From Tsuneonella rigui (GTDB lineage Bacteria; Pseudomonadota; Alphaproteobacteria; Sphingomonadales; Sphingomonadaceae): a DNA stretch of 64,000 nucleotides. Shown here piece after piece: positions 39,169-47,544 of this stretch; position 1 is the stretch's first letter, and every line of letters begins with the position of its first letter. The notes under the pieces were generated by a model. It was given only the letters and a program-made list of their open reading frames with translations. It was not told the DNA's origin and did not search any database. The DNA is taken from the NCBI RefSeq assembly GCF_003958625.1, contig NZ_RSEL01000014.1:1-64000 (forward strand), given 5' to 3'. The position numbers were made by a program, and so were the translations under genes.

Positions 39169-39966
39169 ATGCCGATCGCCATTTCCTCCCGGTTCGACTT
39201 CACCTGCGACCAGCCGACCGACATCATCCTCCAGTTCGAAGCCGCGGCGATCCCCGAGCAGCGCGTGCTGTCGACCGACACCCGCATCAACTGCGCGGAC
39301 ATCGCCCGTGTGGCGGCGCACGACGGGATCGGCGAGCGCGTGCTGTTCGAGGCGACCGGCAAGATCGAGGTCGGGTACGAGGCTCTGGTGGAGGTCGAGC
39401 GGCTGGCGCCCGACATCTCCGGCCTCGCCCAACTCAGCCCGCACGACCTGCCCGGCGAGACGCTCGATTACCTGCTCGATTCCCGGTACTGCCCCGCCGA
39501 CCGCTTCCAGCCGTTCGTCGAGGACGAGTTCGGCGGCACCAGCGGCGGCGCGCGGGTGCAGGCGATCCACGACTGGATCGCGCAGCACTTCACCTACGAA
39601 CAGGTCAGCACCACCAGCACCACCGCGCTCGACAGCTTCGTCGAACGGCGGGGAATCTGCCGCGATTACGCGCATGTGCTGATCACGCTCGCGCGCGCCT
39701 CGACCATCCCGGCGCGCTACGTTTCGTGCTTCGCGCCGGGCGTGAATCCGCCCGATTTTCACGCGCTGGCGGAGGTCTTCCTCGCCGACGACAGCACGCC
39801 CGGCGGCGGCGCGTGGTACATCGTCGACGCGACCCGCATGGCTGACCCGGCGGAGACGGTGAAGATCGGCGTCGGGCGCGACGCCGCCGACGTCAGCTTC
39901 CTCACCAGCTTCGGCGCGTCGAATTTCGGCGACAAGACGGTGACCGTCACCCGCCGCAACGCTTAA
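39169..39966 (+). CDS. Transglutaminase-like cysteine protease-fold protein
   Basis: The protein has 265 residues. The papain-like triad of this bacterial family is visible: Cys in RRGICRDYAHVLI (about 163), His in DFHALAEVF (about 197), Asp in WYIVDATRM (about 222). The N-terminal beta domain is typical of transglutaminase-like proteins. No signal peptide, so it is probably cytoplasmic. The substrate (peptide or isopeptide bond) is unknown. It is divergent from maoC. Confidence 0.9.
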   Translation: MPIAISSRFDFTCDQPTDIILQFEAAAIPEQRVLSTDTRINCADIARVAAHDGIGERVLFEATGKIEVGYEALVEVERLAPDISGLAQLSPHDLPGETLDYLLDSRYCPADRFQPFVEDEFGGTSGGARVQAIHDWIAQHFTYEQVSTTSTTALDSFVERRGICRDYAHVLITLARASTIPARYVSCFAPGVNPPDFHALAEVFLADDSTPGGGAWYIVDATRMADPAETVKIGVGRDAADVSFLTSFGASNFGDKTVTVTRRNA

Positions 39967-40048
39967 CCTTTGCCGCGCCGCCGTCCCGCCGGGGGACGCG
40001 CGGCCGGGTGGGGTGGAACGCGTCCGCCGGCTGGCGCATAGCTTGGCC

Positions 40049-40711
40049 ATGGACGCGATCATCAAGTGGGTTGGCGGCGCGACGGCCGCGGTGTTGCTGG
40101 GCTTCACCGGAGCCGCCTTCGCCACCGGGCAGTTTTCTCCCAAGGAGCAGCCGGCGCCGAGCCTCGAACAGGCAATCCCGGCCGAGCCCGCGGCGCTCGT
40201 TCAGGCGCGCAAGCCTGCCGCGGCACCGGGCATCGCGCCGGCCGAGCAGGCCTTCACCGTCAAGCGTATCCTGCCGATCGACGGCCCGATCAAGTACGGC
40301 GAGTGGCATTGGGATGACGCCGGCGTGCCGGACGGCCCGCTGGTGATCACGGTCGATCTCGACGCCCGTGTGCTGTCAGTATTCAAGGGCGGCTACGAGA
40401 TCGGCGCGGCGGCGGTGCTGCTGGGGACGGACGAGTATCCGACCCCGCTCGGCACTTTTCCGATCCTCGCCAAGCAGCGCCACAACAAGTCGGAGAAGTA
40501 CGGCAACGCGCCGATGCCGTGGTCGATGTTCCTGACCAGCGACGGGGTGGCGATCCACGGCGGTCACGTGGTCGAGAATGGCTACGCCAGCCACGGCTGC
40601 ATCTCCGGGCCGGACGGGTTCATCGAGAAGATCTTCGCCATCGCCAAGCCGGGCGACAAGGTCGTCATCACCCGCGGCGAGATGATGAAGCTGGGGCAGA
40701 AGATCGTCTAG
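40049..40711 (+). CDS. L,D-transpeptidase (YkuD domain)
   Basis: The protein has 220 residues. One N-terminal membrane or signal segment (WVGGATAAVLLGFTGAAFAT) is followed by a Pro/Ala linker and the YkuD domain: VITVDLDARVLSVFKGG, TPLGTFPILAKQRHN, VAIHGGHVVENG and the catalytic SHGCIS with Cys at about 183. It forms 3-3 peptidoglycan cross-links or anchors proteins to the wall. It overlaps the end of the convergent tilS by 3 bp. Confidence 0.92.
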   Translation: MDAIIKWVGGATAAVLLGFTGAAFATGQFSPKEQPAPSLEQAIPAEPAALVQARKPAAAPGIAPAEQAFTVKRILPIDGPIKYGEWHWDDAGVPDGPLVITVDLDARVLSVFKGGYEIGAAAVLLGTDEYPTPLGTFPILAKQRHNKSEKYGNAPMPWSMFLTSDGVAIHGGHVVENGYASHGCISGPDGFIEKIFAIAKPGDKVVITRGEMMKLGQKIV

Positions 40712-41694
40712 GTTTTGCGGGGCGGCTCGCGTTCGAACCGCCAGGCGTCCACCTGCGTAAGCGGATCCTTCTGGTGCCAGGCGCGCTTGGCCATGACCCC
40801 GCCCAGCGTCGCGTGGCCATCGGTTTTCAACTGCTCGACCATCTGCGCCACGGCCGAGCGCGGAACCTCGGCGCCGAGGTCGCTCAGCACCCGGCCGACG
40901 AGTTCGGTCTGGATCAGCCGCGCATGGCCCCAGTGGACGAACGCGACTTCGCCCTCCCAGAATACGTAACGGTGGGAAGCGTCCAGCACCGCGTCGTCGA
41001 CCGCCTCCTCGGCGTCCTGCAAGTACGCGGCGCTGCGGGCGATCGCTTGCGGATCGAGCCACGGGGTCTCCGCCAGCGCCTGCCGCATCTGCACCCGGTC
41101 GAAGCGGGTGTCGTCGTTCGAGGGATCGCGCACCGGGTCGATCCCGGCGTCGGCGACGATCTGCGCGAGTTCCGTTCGGCGCCAGTGGAGCAACGGCCGG
41201 ACCACGAGATACTCGCCGAGCGGGTTCTCTCCGAACACGATCCTGCGGGCGCGGATGCCGGCGAGGCCGCTCAATCCGCTGCCGCGGTTGAGCCGCATCA
41301 GCACGGTCTCGGCCTGGTCCTCGGCATGATGCGCGGTGGCGAACACTTCCGCGCCGCGCCGCCCGAACGCGCCGCACAGCGCCTCGTAGCGCGCCTCCCG
41401 CGCGCGATCCTGCAGGTTGCCGGGCTCGACCGTCACTTCGACCGTCTCGTGCGGCACCTTGAGGTCGGCACACAGCCGCGCGACCATGCGCGCCTCACCT
41501 ACGGCTTCGGGCCGCAATCCGTGATCGACGGTCGCCGCGATCACGCGCCCCGGCAGCGCGGCATGGGCGAGCAGCAGGAGTGCGACGCTATCCGGCCCAC
41601 CCGAGACCGCGACGCCGAACTTGCCGCCCTCGCCAATCTCGGGCCAGACGCGCCGCAGATCGGCGCGAAAACGCTCTACGAGCGCGTTCTCAAT
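40708..41694 (-). CDS. tilS: tRNA(Ile)-lysidine synthetase TilS, apparent ATT start
   Basis: The enzyme changes the wobble C of tRNA-Ile(CAU) to lysidine and is normally essential. The ATP pyrophosphatase loop VSGGPDSVALLLLAHAA is present only if the frame is read upstream of 41544. Between the last in-frame stop (41703-41701) and that loop there is no ATG, GTG or TTG. ATT at 41694, overlapping the cpoB stop, gives a 328-residue protein starting ENALVERFRADLRR, which fits the family; CTG further in is an alternative. The rest is ordinary (DHGLRPEA, HHAEDQAETVLMRL). Confidence 0.88.
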   Translation of the reverse strand: MENALVERFRADLRRVWPEIGEGGKFGVAVSGGPDSVALLLLAHAALPGRVIAATVDHGLRPEAVGEARMVARLCADLKVPHETVEVTVEPGNLQDRAREARYEALCGAFGRRGAEVFATAHHAEDQAETVLMRLNRGSGLSGLAGIRARRIVFGENPLGEYLVVRPLLHWRRTELAQIVADAGIDPVRDPSNDDTRFDRVQMRQALAETPWLDPQAIARSAAYLQDAEEAVDDAVLDASHRYVFWEGEVAFVHWGHARLIQTELVGRVLSDLGAEVPRSAVAQMVEQLKTDGHATLGGVMAKRAWHQKDPLTQVDAWRFEREPPRKT

Positions 41695-42607
41695 TGCACT
41701 TCACCTTGCCGCGGTCGGCATCGTACTGGCTCTTGAGCCGGCCGCTCGCGACCGCCGGATAGGTCTCGCCGAACTCCGCGAGCGCGATGCAGGCGCGCTT
41801 GGTGTCTTTCACCGCGATCATCGATTCCGCGAGGTACAGCAGGCTGTCGGGCGCGCGGGCGCCCTGCTTGTCGCTCTGGTAGTTCTTGAGGAACCACGGC
41901 GCCGCCTCGTTGGGCTTGCCGCCGTCGAGATAGGCTCGCCCCAAGAGGTTACGGCCGTAGCTGATTTGCGCGTGCTTGGGATACTTCTCGACGTAAAGGC
42001 TGAGCTGCTGCTGCGCCTCGGGGTAGAACTTGGCCTCCCACAGGCGGAAGCCATAGTCGTACTCGTCCTTGCCCGGATCGTCGGTCTGCGGCTTGGCGAT
42101 CGCCTGCACCGCGGCGAGCCGCTGGGCGGTCGGCTTGGCGGCGGGCGGCGGAGGCGGCGGAGTGCGCGTGGCGGTGACCGCCGGAGTGGACGTGGGCGTG
42201 GGCGTGACAGCCGGAACGGTCGCCGCCGCCGCGGCAGTGCTGGTCACCTCGAGCGCGCCCAGGCGCGTGCCGAGCTGCGCGATCGCGTTGGTGTTCTCCT
42301 CGGTCTGCGAGGTCAGGCGCGCGATCTGGCTTTCGAGCGCATCGAGCCGCGCGAGCATGTCGGTGACCGCGGTGGTCGAGGGGCGCGCGGCGGTGGTGCC
42401 GGTCGGCTGCGCGGCGGTGATCTCGGGCTCGAAGTACTTGCCGTCGCCGCCGGGGAACACCTTGCGCTGCAGCGCGCGGATCTCGGTCTCGGCCTTCTTC
42501 AGCCGCGCCTCGGTCGAGCCGTCCTGCGCGCTGGCCGGCAGCGCGGCCCCCGCCATCGCCAGAACCGCGAGCGGCGCCGCGAGGCCGCGAGTGAGATTGA
42601 TCCCCAT
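41690..42607 (-). CDS. cpoB: CpoB/YbgF-like TPR protein of the Tol-Pal system
   Basis: The protein has 305 residues from the ATG at 42607. The signal peptide ends ALPASAQ. A coiled coil follows (ARLDALESQIARLTSQTEEN), then a Pro/Thr linker with a PPPPPP run, then tetratricopeptide repeats (YDYGFRLWEAKFYPEAQQQL, ISYGRNLLGRAYLDGGKPNE). CpoB/YbgF links Tol-Pal to peptidoglycan synthesis. No tol genes are nearby, which is unusual for this gene. Its stop overlaps the proposed tilS start. Confidence 0.85.
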   Translation of the reverse strand: MGINLTRGLAAPLAVLAMAGAALPASAQDGSTEARLKKAETEIRALQRKVFPGGDGKYFEPEITAAQPTGTTAARPSTTAVTDMLARLDALESQIARLTSQTEENTNAIAQLGTRLGALEVTSTAAAAATVPAVTPTPTSTPAVTATRTPPPPPPAAKPTAQRLAAVQAIAKPQTDDPGKDEYDYGFRLWEAKFYPEAQQQLSLYVEKYPKHAQISYGRNLLGRAYLDGGKPNEAAPWFLKNYQSDKQGARAPDSLLYLAESMIAVKDTKRACIALAEFGETYPAVASGRLKSQYDADRGKVKCN

Positions 42608-42688
42608 GAAAGTCCGTCCCGTCCAATATTCCACGCTACCGGTTTCGCCTTCTGTGGACGAACCGCCGATGAACGCGGTGGTTAACCT

Positions 42689-43519
42689 TTACGTACCGCT
42701 CGGTCCAGCCGCCGGGACCGCGGTTTGCCCGGTTCCGCGCGCCAGCAACGCCTGCGCGGTGACCGGCACGTCCTTCATAATCCCCTCGCTCTCGGCGAGC
42801 CTAGGCACCGGCTTGCCGCCGACGGTGATCGCCAGCGCATCGGGCCGCCCGGTCCACACCTGCGGTCCCTGCGCCTCGGCCGGCACCGTGTAAGTCTCGC
42901 CCTTGGCCATCTGCTTCTGCATCAGCTGCGCGCCGGCCCCGTCGTAGAACTTGACCCACACGCCGTCCTCCAGCGCGGTGAACACCACCGGGCCGGTCGC
43001 GGCAGCGGCGGGCGTGGCAGCGCGCGGCTGCGCCTTGGCCTTCGCGTTGGCCGCCGCGATGCGCTGCTCGTCGAGCAGCGAGCCGGGGCCCGAACCGGGC
43101 GAGATGATCCGGCTGTAGAACATCACCGCGCCGGCGACCAGCAGGATCAGCGCGAACAGGCTGAACAGCGCGAGGCCGCGCGAAGGAACCCGCGCCGGAT
43201 CGCCCGGCTCGAAGGTCGCCGCGCGGTTGCGGTCGCCGCCCTGGTTGGCTGCGAGCTCCGCGCGGACCTCTTCCACCACCGCCCGATCGTCGAGGCCAAC
43301 CGCCTTGGCGTAAGTCCGGGCAAAGCCGGTCGCGTAGGTCTTGGCCGGGAGGCTCGCGAAATCGCCGCGTTCGATCATTTCGAGGTGCCGCGCGGGTATC
43401 CGCGTCTCCGCCGAAAGCTGCGGCAGCGTCATCCCCGCCTGCTCGCGCGCCATGCGCAGGCGATCGCCCACGCCGTGCAGCGGCAGTTGTCCGTCGTGCG
43501 GACCTGTGTCTTCGTCCAT
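42689..43519 (-). CDS. RodZ-like helix-turn-helix membrane protein (HTH_25 plus DUF4115)
   Basis: The protein has 276 residues from the ATG at 43519. The N-terminal Xre-type HTH (about 15-80: VGDRLRMAREQAGMTLPQLS and IPARHLEMIERGDFASLP) is followed by one membrane segment at about 115-135 (LALFSLFALILLVAGAVMFY) and a C-terminal DUF4115-like domain (FTALEDGVWVKFYDGAGAQL). This is the RodZ layout, a cell-shape factor that binds MreB. It lies downstream of ptsP and upstream of cpoB on the same strand. Confidence 0.87.
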   Translation of the reverse strand: MDEDTGPHDGQLPLHGVGDRLRMAREQAGMTLPQLSAETRIPARHLEMIERGDFASLPAKTYATGFARTYAKAVGLDDRAVVEEVRAELAANQGGDRNRAATFEPGDPARVPSRGLALFSLFALILLVAGAVMFYSRIISPGSGPGSLLDEQRIAAANAKAKAQPRAATPAAAATGPVVFTALEDGVWVKFYDGAGAQLMQKQMAKGETYTVPAEAQGPQVWTGRPDALAITVGGKPVPRLAESEGIMKDVPVTAQALLARGTGQTAVPAAGPSGT

Positions 43520-43645
43520 CTGGCGTCCCGAAGTTACGACCCGCGCCCCCGCGCGGTTTGAGCCGCCGGGCTTGGCCGCTGTCAAGCTTGCCGACACCTG
43601 AACATCACAAGCCCAGCGACGAACCGCGCCTTACGCACGGCGAGT

Positions 43646-45913
43646 TCAGTCGGTATCGATGCCGTTCGCCTCGGCCCAGGCCTGCAGCTCCTCGCGGATG
43701 CTGGCGGTCGGCGAAGACAGCAGTCGCTTCATTGTCGTCCCGATTTCATTGAGGTCGACCTTGCGCACCAGTTCCTTGATTGGCCCGACTGACACCGGCG
43801 TGATCGAGAACCGGCGGAAGCCCAATCCGAGCAGCGCGAGCGCCTCGAGCCGCCGCCCGCCCATCTCGCCGCAGATGCCGAGGTCGATCCCCGATCCCGC
43901 GGTCGCCTGGGTCACGCGCGCGAGGAAACGCAGGATCGCCGGGCTCAGCCAGTCGTACCGCTCGGCGAGCTTGGGATTGGCGCGGTCGGCGGCGAACAGG
44001 AACTGGGTCAGGTCGTTGGTGCCGACCGACAGGAAGCTTAATTTCGGCAGCAGGATATCGAGCGTCTCGGCCAGCGCCGGCACCTCCAGCATCGCGCCAT
44101 AACGGATCGCCTCGGGCAGGATCTTCTTCTGGCTCTTGAGGTACGCGAGCTGCTTGTCGAACACCGCCTTGGCCGCGTCGAATTCCCACGGCTCGGACAC
44201 CATCGGGAACATCACGTTCAATGACTTGCCCGCCCCTGCCTCCAGCAGCGCGCGCGCCTGTGCCTTGAGCAGCCCCTCGCGCTCCAGCGCCAGCCGCAGC
44301 GCGCGCCAGCCCATCGCCGGGTTCTCGTCGTTCTCGCTTTCCTCGGAATCGAGGTAGGGCACCGCCTTGTCGCCGCCGATGTCCACCGTACGGAAAATCA
44401 CCGGCTTGTCGCCCGCCGCGTCGAGCACGTCGCGGTAGAGCCGCGTCTGCCGCTCGCGCGCGGGCAGCGTGGCCGAGACGAGGAACTGGAATTCGGTGCG
44501 GAACAGCCCGATGCCGTCAGCGCCGACCAGCGGCAGCGAAGCGAGATCATCGCGCAAGCCCGCGTTCATCATCACCTGAATGCGCGTGCCGTCGCGGGTG
44601 AACGGCTCGATGTCGCGCATTTCGGCATAGGCCGCCTGGCGCTGGCGCGACGCGGCGAAGCGTTCGGCGAACAGGTCGATCGTCTGCTGGACCGGGCGGA
44701 TATGCGCGATGGCCTTGTCGGCATCGAGCAGGATCTCGTCGCCCTCGCGCACGATCCCGCGCAGGCCCCGTGCACGGCCGAGCACCGGCACGCCCATCGC
44801 CCGCGCGACGATCACCACGTGCGCGGTGAGCGAGCCTTCCTCGAGGATCACGCCCTTCAGCCGCCGGCGGTCGTATTCGAGCAGTTCGGCAGGCCCGAGG
44901 TTCTTGGCGATCAGGATCGTATCGCGCTTCAGCCCTTGAGTCGCCGCGGTGCCGAGCTGGCCCGAGACGATCCGCAGGAGGCGGTTCGACAGGTCCTCCA
45001 GATCGTGCATCCGGTCCGCCAGCAGCGGATCGTCGATCTCGCGCATGCGCATGCGAGTGCGCTGCTGAACCCGCTCAATCGCCGCTTCGGCAGTCAGGCC
45101 GGAATCGATCGCCTCGTTGATCCGCCGGCCCCAGCCTTCGTCGTAGGCGAACATCTTGTAGGTCTGCAGGATATCGTCGTGCTCGCCGCCCTTCCCGAAC
45201 TCGGCCTGGTTCGCCATCGCGTCGATCTGGTCGCGCATCTTGTCGAACGCGCGATAGACCCGCTGGCGCTCGGCCTCGATGTCGTCGGCAACGACGTGGT
45301 CGATGTGCACCCGCGGCTGGTGGAACACCGCGCTGCCCCCGGCGATGCCTTTGACCAGCGTCAGCCCCTGGATCATCTGCGGTCCGGTGGCCGCCTCGCC
45401 CAGGTTCGAGGTTTCTTCGTCGACCAGGTCGGCATTGGCGATCAGTTCGGACAGCACCATCGCGACGGTCTGCAGCGCCTCGATCTCGATATCCTCGTAG
45501 CGGCGCGGATCTGCGTGCTGGACGCACAGGGTACCCACGGCCCGCTCGCGGTGGACGATGGGGACGCCGGCGAACGAGTGGAACTTCTCCTCGCCGGTTT
45601 CAGGGCGGTAGGCGAAGTCGGGGTGCGCGGCGGCTTCGGCGAGGTTCAGGGTCTCGATATGCTCGGCGATGATGCCGTTGAGGCCCTCGCCGATCGCCAG
45701 CCGGGTGACGTGAACCGCGCTCTGTTCGAGGCCGCGGGTGGCAAACAGCTCGAGCATGCCTTCGCGCAGCAGGTAGATCGAGCAGACCTCGCTATCGAGC
45801 GTCTCGCCGATGATTTCGACCACGCGGTCGAGCTTGCCCTGCGGGTGCAGGCGCGAGGCCATGACCTCGTGCAACTGGTTGAGGATCTGGCGAGCGGCGG
45901 CAACGGCGGACAT
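43646..45913 (-). CDS. ptsP: Phosphoenolpyruvate-protein phosphotransferase PtsP (EI-Ntr)
   Basis: The protein has 755 residues. A GAF domain (about 15-160, VCSIYLLREGMLELFATRGL) precedes the EI module: phosphohistidine loop GSLTAHVVIVARAMGVPVLG with His at about 362, FRTVDIGGDKAVPYL and the C-terminal PEP-binding GICGEMGGR. It is the first phosphotransferase of the nitrogen PTS, passing phosphate to NPr and EIIA-Ntr. Its promoter should lie in the repeat-rich interval upstream (45914-46410). Confidence 0.96.
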   Translation of the reverse strand: MSAVAAARQILNQLHEVMASRLHPQGKLDRVVEIIGETLDSEVCSIYLLREGMLELFATRGLEQSAVHVTRLAIGEGLNGIIAEHIETLNLAEAAAHPDFAYRPETGEEKFHSFAGVPIVHRERAVGTLCVQHADPRRYEDIEIEALQTVAMVLSELIANADLVDEETSNLGEAATGPQMIQGLTLVKGIAGGSAVFHQPRVHIDHVVADDIEAERQRVYRAFDKMRDQIDAMANQAEFGKGGEHDDILQTYKMFAYDEGWGRRINEAIDSGLTAEAAIERVQQRTRMRMREIDDPLLADRMHDLEDLSNRLLRIVSGQLGTAATQGLKRDTILIAKNLGPAELLEYDRRRLKGVILEEGSLTAHVVIVARAMGVPVLGRARGLRGIVREGDEILLDADKAIAHIRPVQQTIDLFAERFAASRQRQAAYAEMRDIEPFTRDGTRIQVMMNAGLRDDLASLPLVGADGIGLFRTEFQFLVSATLPARERQTRLYRDVLDAAGDKPVIFRTVDIGGDKAVPYLDSEESENDENPAMGWRALRLALEREGLLKAQARALLEAGAGKSLNVMFPMVSEPWEFDAAKAVFDKQLAYLKSQKKILPEAIRYGAMLEVPALAETLDILLPKLSFLSVGTNDLTQFLFAADRANPKLAERYDWLSPAILRFLARVTQATAGSGIDLGICGEMGGRRLEALALLGLGFRRFSITPVSVGPIKELVRKVDLNEIGTTMKRLLSSPTASIREELQAWAEANGIDTD

Positions 45914-46008
45914 CGGTGTGGGGGACTAGCCGATGATGGCGGGCAAGGGAAATGTCGATGCGGCTCGCATTCTCACTTGCGTCCCTGCCCTAACGCCCCT
46001 CACCTGTC

Positions 46009-46093
46009 GTCGGCCCGGACTTGATCCGGGCCAGTGCTTTCTTCTCGAGCACCGGAGAAGAAAAGCACCACCCCGGGTCAAGCCCGGGGCGAC
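46009..46093. repeat. BIME-like composite palindromic repeat
   Basis: Three nested inverted repeats. The left unit is GGCCCGGA-CTTGA-TCCGGGCC (46012-46032). The right unit is CCCCGGG-TCAAG-CCCGGGG (46071-46089). Their spacers are reverse complements, so the units are in opposite orientation. Between them is a hairpin with arms at 46034-46046 and 46055-46068 (13-14 bp, one bulge). GTCG and CGAC flank the whole. This is the layout of paired REP sequences. Confidence 0.8.
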
Positions 46094-46305
46094 GTTGTGG
46101 GTGGGTGAACGATACGCGTGACCCGTACATCAGGCTCGCGCCGCAAGAGCACGGTCGGCGGAGTCGGAGCCGAAGGCGCAGTCGGCCGAAGGCCACCTGC
46201 ACAGCAGACCGCAAGGCCGATCGGCCGCCCGCAGGCGCCCTGTAGCGAAGCGGAAGGAACGCGCCGAGGACGCTCGCGCGGAGGCGCGAGCGAAACGCAA
46301 AGATC

Positions 46306-46361
46306 AAAAACGAAAAATGACGCGCGCGGATGCCACTCGCATCGCATCCGCCGCGCGTCAT
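46306..46361 (-). terminator. Rho-independent terminator of ydcH (minus strand)
   Basis: Read on the minus strand, an 17-bp stem with one bulged base (ATGACGCGCG... with ...CGCGCGTCAT) and a 10-base loop is followed by TTTTTCGTTTTT. It starts 50 bp after the ydcH stop at 46411 and is the likely end of that transcript. Confidence 0.85.
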
Positions 46362-46410
46362 TCCCTCCCGTCACCCGGACGGTCACACCCCCATTGGACG
46401 GGGGAAGCAG

Positions 46411-46569
46411 TCAGATCTGGTTGAGCTCTTCCTTGATGCGCAGCTTGGCGCGCTTCAATTGCTGGATCATCCCTGCGTCCGGCGCCGGCCGGCCAAGTTC
46501 TTCCCGCAGGCGGGCGTCGATGCCTGCGTGCTTGGTCTGAAGAGCTTCGGAGTGGGACGATGACAGCAT
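46411..46569 (-). CDS. YdcH family small protein (DUF465)
   Basis: The protein has 52 residues from the ATG at 46569, preceded by AAAAAGGAGAA, a strong Shine-Dalgarno. It has the DUF465 helical hairpin: HSEALQTKHAGIDARLREEL, then QQLKRAKLRIKEELNQI. The function of YdcH proteins is unknown. It faces a second YdcH gene across a 186-bp gap and has its own terminator. Confidence 0.88.
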   Translation of the reverse strand: MLSSSHSEALQTKHAGIDARLREELGRPAPDAGMIQQLKRAKLRIKEELNQI

Positions 46570-46755
46570 GCGTGTTCTCCTTTTTGCGGGCCTGTGCAGC
46601 AAGTGCTTGCGGCCCGGGAAAGGCGACCAGTGCCAGCAGGGACTCGGCCCGCGCAGGCACCGCCGCGCTGAGTGCATAGAAACATACGAATCACGGCTTG
46701 CGAAGCCCCTACGATTGCCTATTCGACGAGCCGCGCGGTGGCGCGCGACGAGCCG

Positions 46756-46986
46756 ATGAGCGGCCGTTTGGCGGGGGACTTGGGAACGGTGACCGAACAG
46801 GAGCTGAAGAAGCTGCTGGCCTCGCTCAGGACCGAGCATCGCGACCTCGACGCGGCAATCGATGCGCTGAGCGGATCGGGCTCGACCGACCAGCTGCAGA
46901 TCGCTCGCCTGAAGAAGCGCAAGCTGCGGCTCAAGGACCAGATCGCGATCGTGGAGGATCAACTGCTGCCCGATATTATAGCGTGA
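46756..46986 (+). CDS. YdcH family small protein (DUF465), second copy
   Basis: The protein has 76 residues from the ATG at 46756, or 65 from an in-frame GTG at 46789 (VTEQELKKLL), which is nearer the family length. The core is the DUF465 hairpin: LRTEHRDLDAAIDALSG, then IARLKKRKLRLKDQIAIVED. It is divergent from the first ydcH gene and 105 bp upstream of the DUF1465 gene. Function unknown. Confidence 0.86.
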   Translation: MSGRLAGDLGTVTEQELKKLLASLRTEHRDLDAAIDALSGSGSTDQLQIARLKKRKLRLKDQIAIVEDQLLPDIIA

Positions 46987-47091
46987 ATCTGGGGTAAAAA
47001 TCGTCCCATCCCGGCACGATGCGAAAACAGTGCGGGATTGTTGGGTTACCCTTGTGGCGGCGCCGAGTCGCGGGCGATAGCTGCTAGTTCG

Positions 47092-47544
47092 ATGTCTATT
47101 CCGACCGATATCAGCAAACCGATTATCGAGGCGCTCTACTGCGAGGCGCTGGTGCTGGCCGACGAGGTGCGCGCCGCATTCGACCTCGCGCCCACGCGCA
47201 GCGAAGGTGAGGACATGGTGCGCATCGCGCTATCGGTCGAAGGGCTGCGCACGACCACGCGGATGATGCACGTGCTCGCGTGGCTGCTCAATCACCGCGC
47301 CTACTTCGCGGGCGAGCTGTCGGAGTTCCAGCTCCGCCGCCACGGTGTGCTCCCGCCCGACCGCGCGGCCGATCCCGAGCAACTCGCCAGGCTCGAGCCC
47401 GAGACTTGCGCGCTGATCGCCGAGACCGAGGCGTTCCACGGACGGGTCGCGCGGCTCGATGCGGCCTGGCGTGAGCGGTTCGTGGTCCAGCCGGCGGTGC
47501 TCGGCCTGCGCGAGCGGTTGGGGCGCTCGCTCGGCTCGCTCTAG
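47092..47544 (+). CDS. DUF1465 family protein
   Basis: The protein has 150 residues from the ATG at 47092. Family blocks: EALYCEALVLADEVRAAFDL, then VRIALSVEGLRTTTRMMHVL and WLLNHRAYFAGELSEFQLRR. The family is mostly alphaproteobacterial; it has been compared with cell-cycle or growth-rate regulators, but I can show no function here. The pairing with YdcH genes suggests a shared unit. Its end overlaps glpK (3 bp). Confidence 0.87.
   Translation: MSIPTDISKPIIEALYCEALVLADEVRAAFDLAPTRSEGEDMVRIALSVEGLRTTTRMMHVLAWLLNHRAYFAGELSEFQLRRHGVLPPDRAADPEQLARLEPETCALIAETEAFHGRVARLDAAWRERFVVQPAVLGLRERLGRSLGSL

Larger units (their letters stand above)
45914..46410. other. Gene-free interval between ptsP and ydcH
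   Basis: About 500 bp with no ORF I can support. From left to right it holds the ptsP upstream region, a composite palindrome (46009-46093), about 200 bp of unassigned GC-rich sequence (46094-46300) with a perfect 9-bp hairpin with a GGAG loop at 46271-46292, and the ydcH terminator (46306-46361). A 123-codon open frame across 45990-46361 on the minus strand has Arg-rich, low-complexity content and reads through both palindromes, so I take it as spurious. Confidence 0.7.

Noticed and set aside
45990-46361. A 123-codon minus-strand ORF in the ptsP-ydcH gap
   Set aside because: It reads through two palindromes and the ydcH terminator, is Arg-rich low complexity, and lacks a Shine-Dalgarno. It looks like an artefact of repeat DNA.
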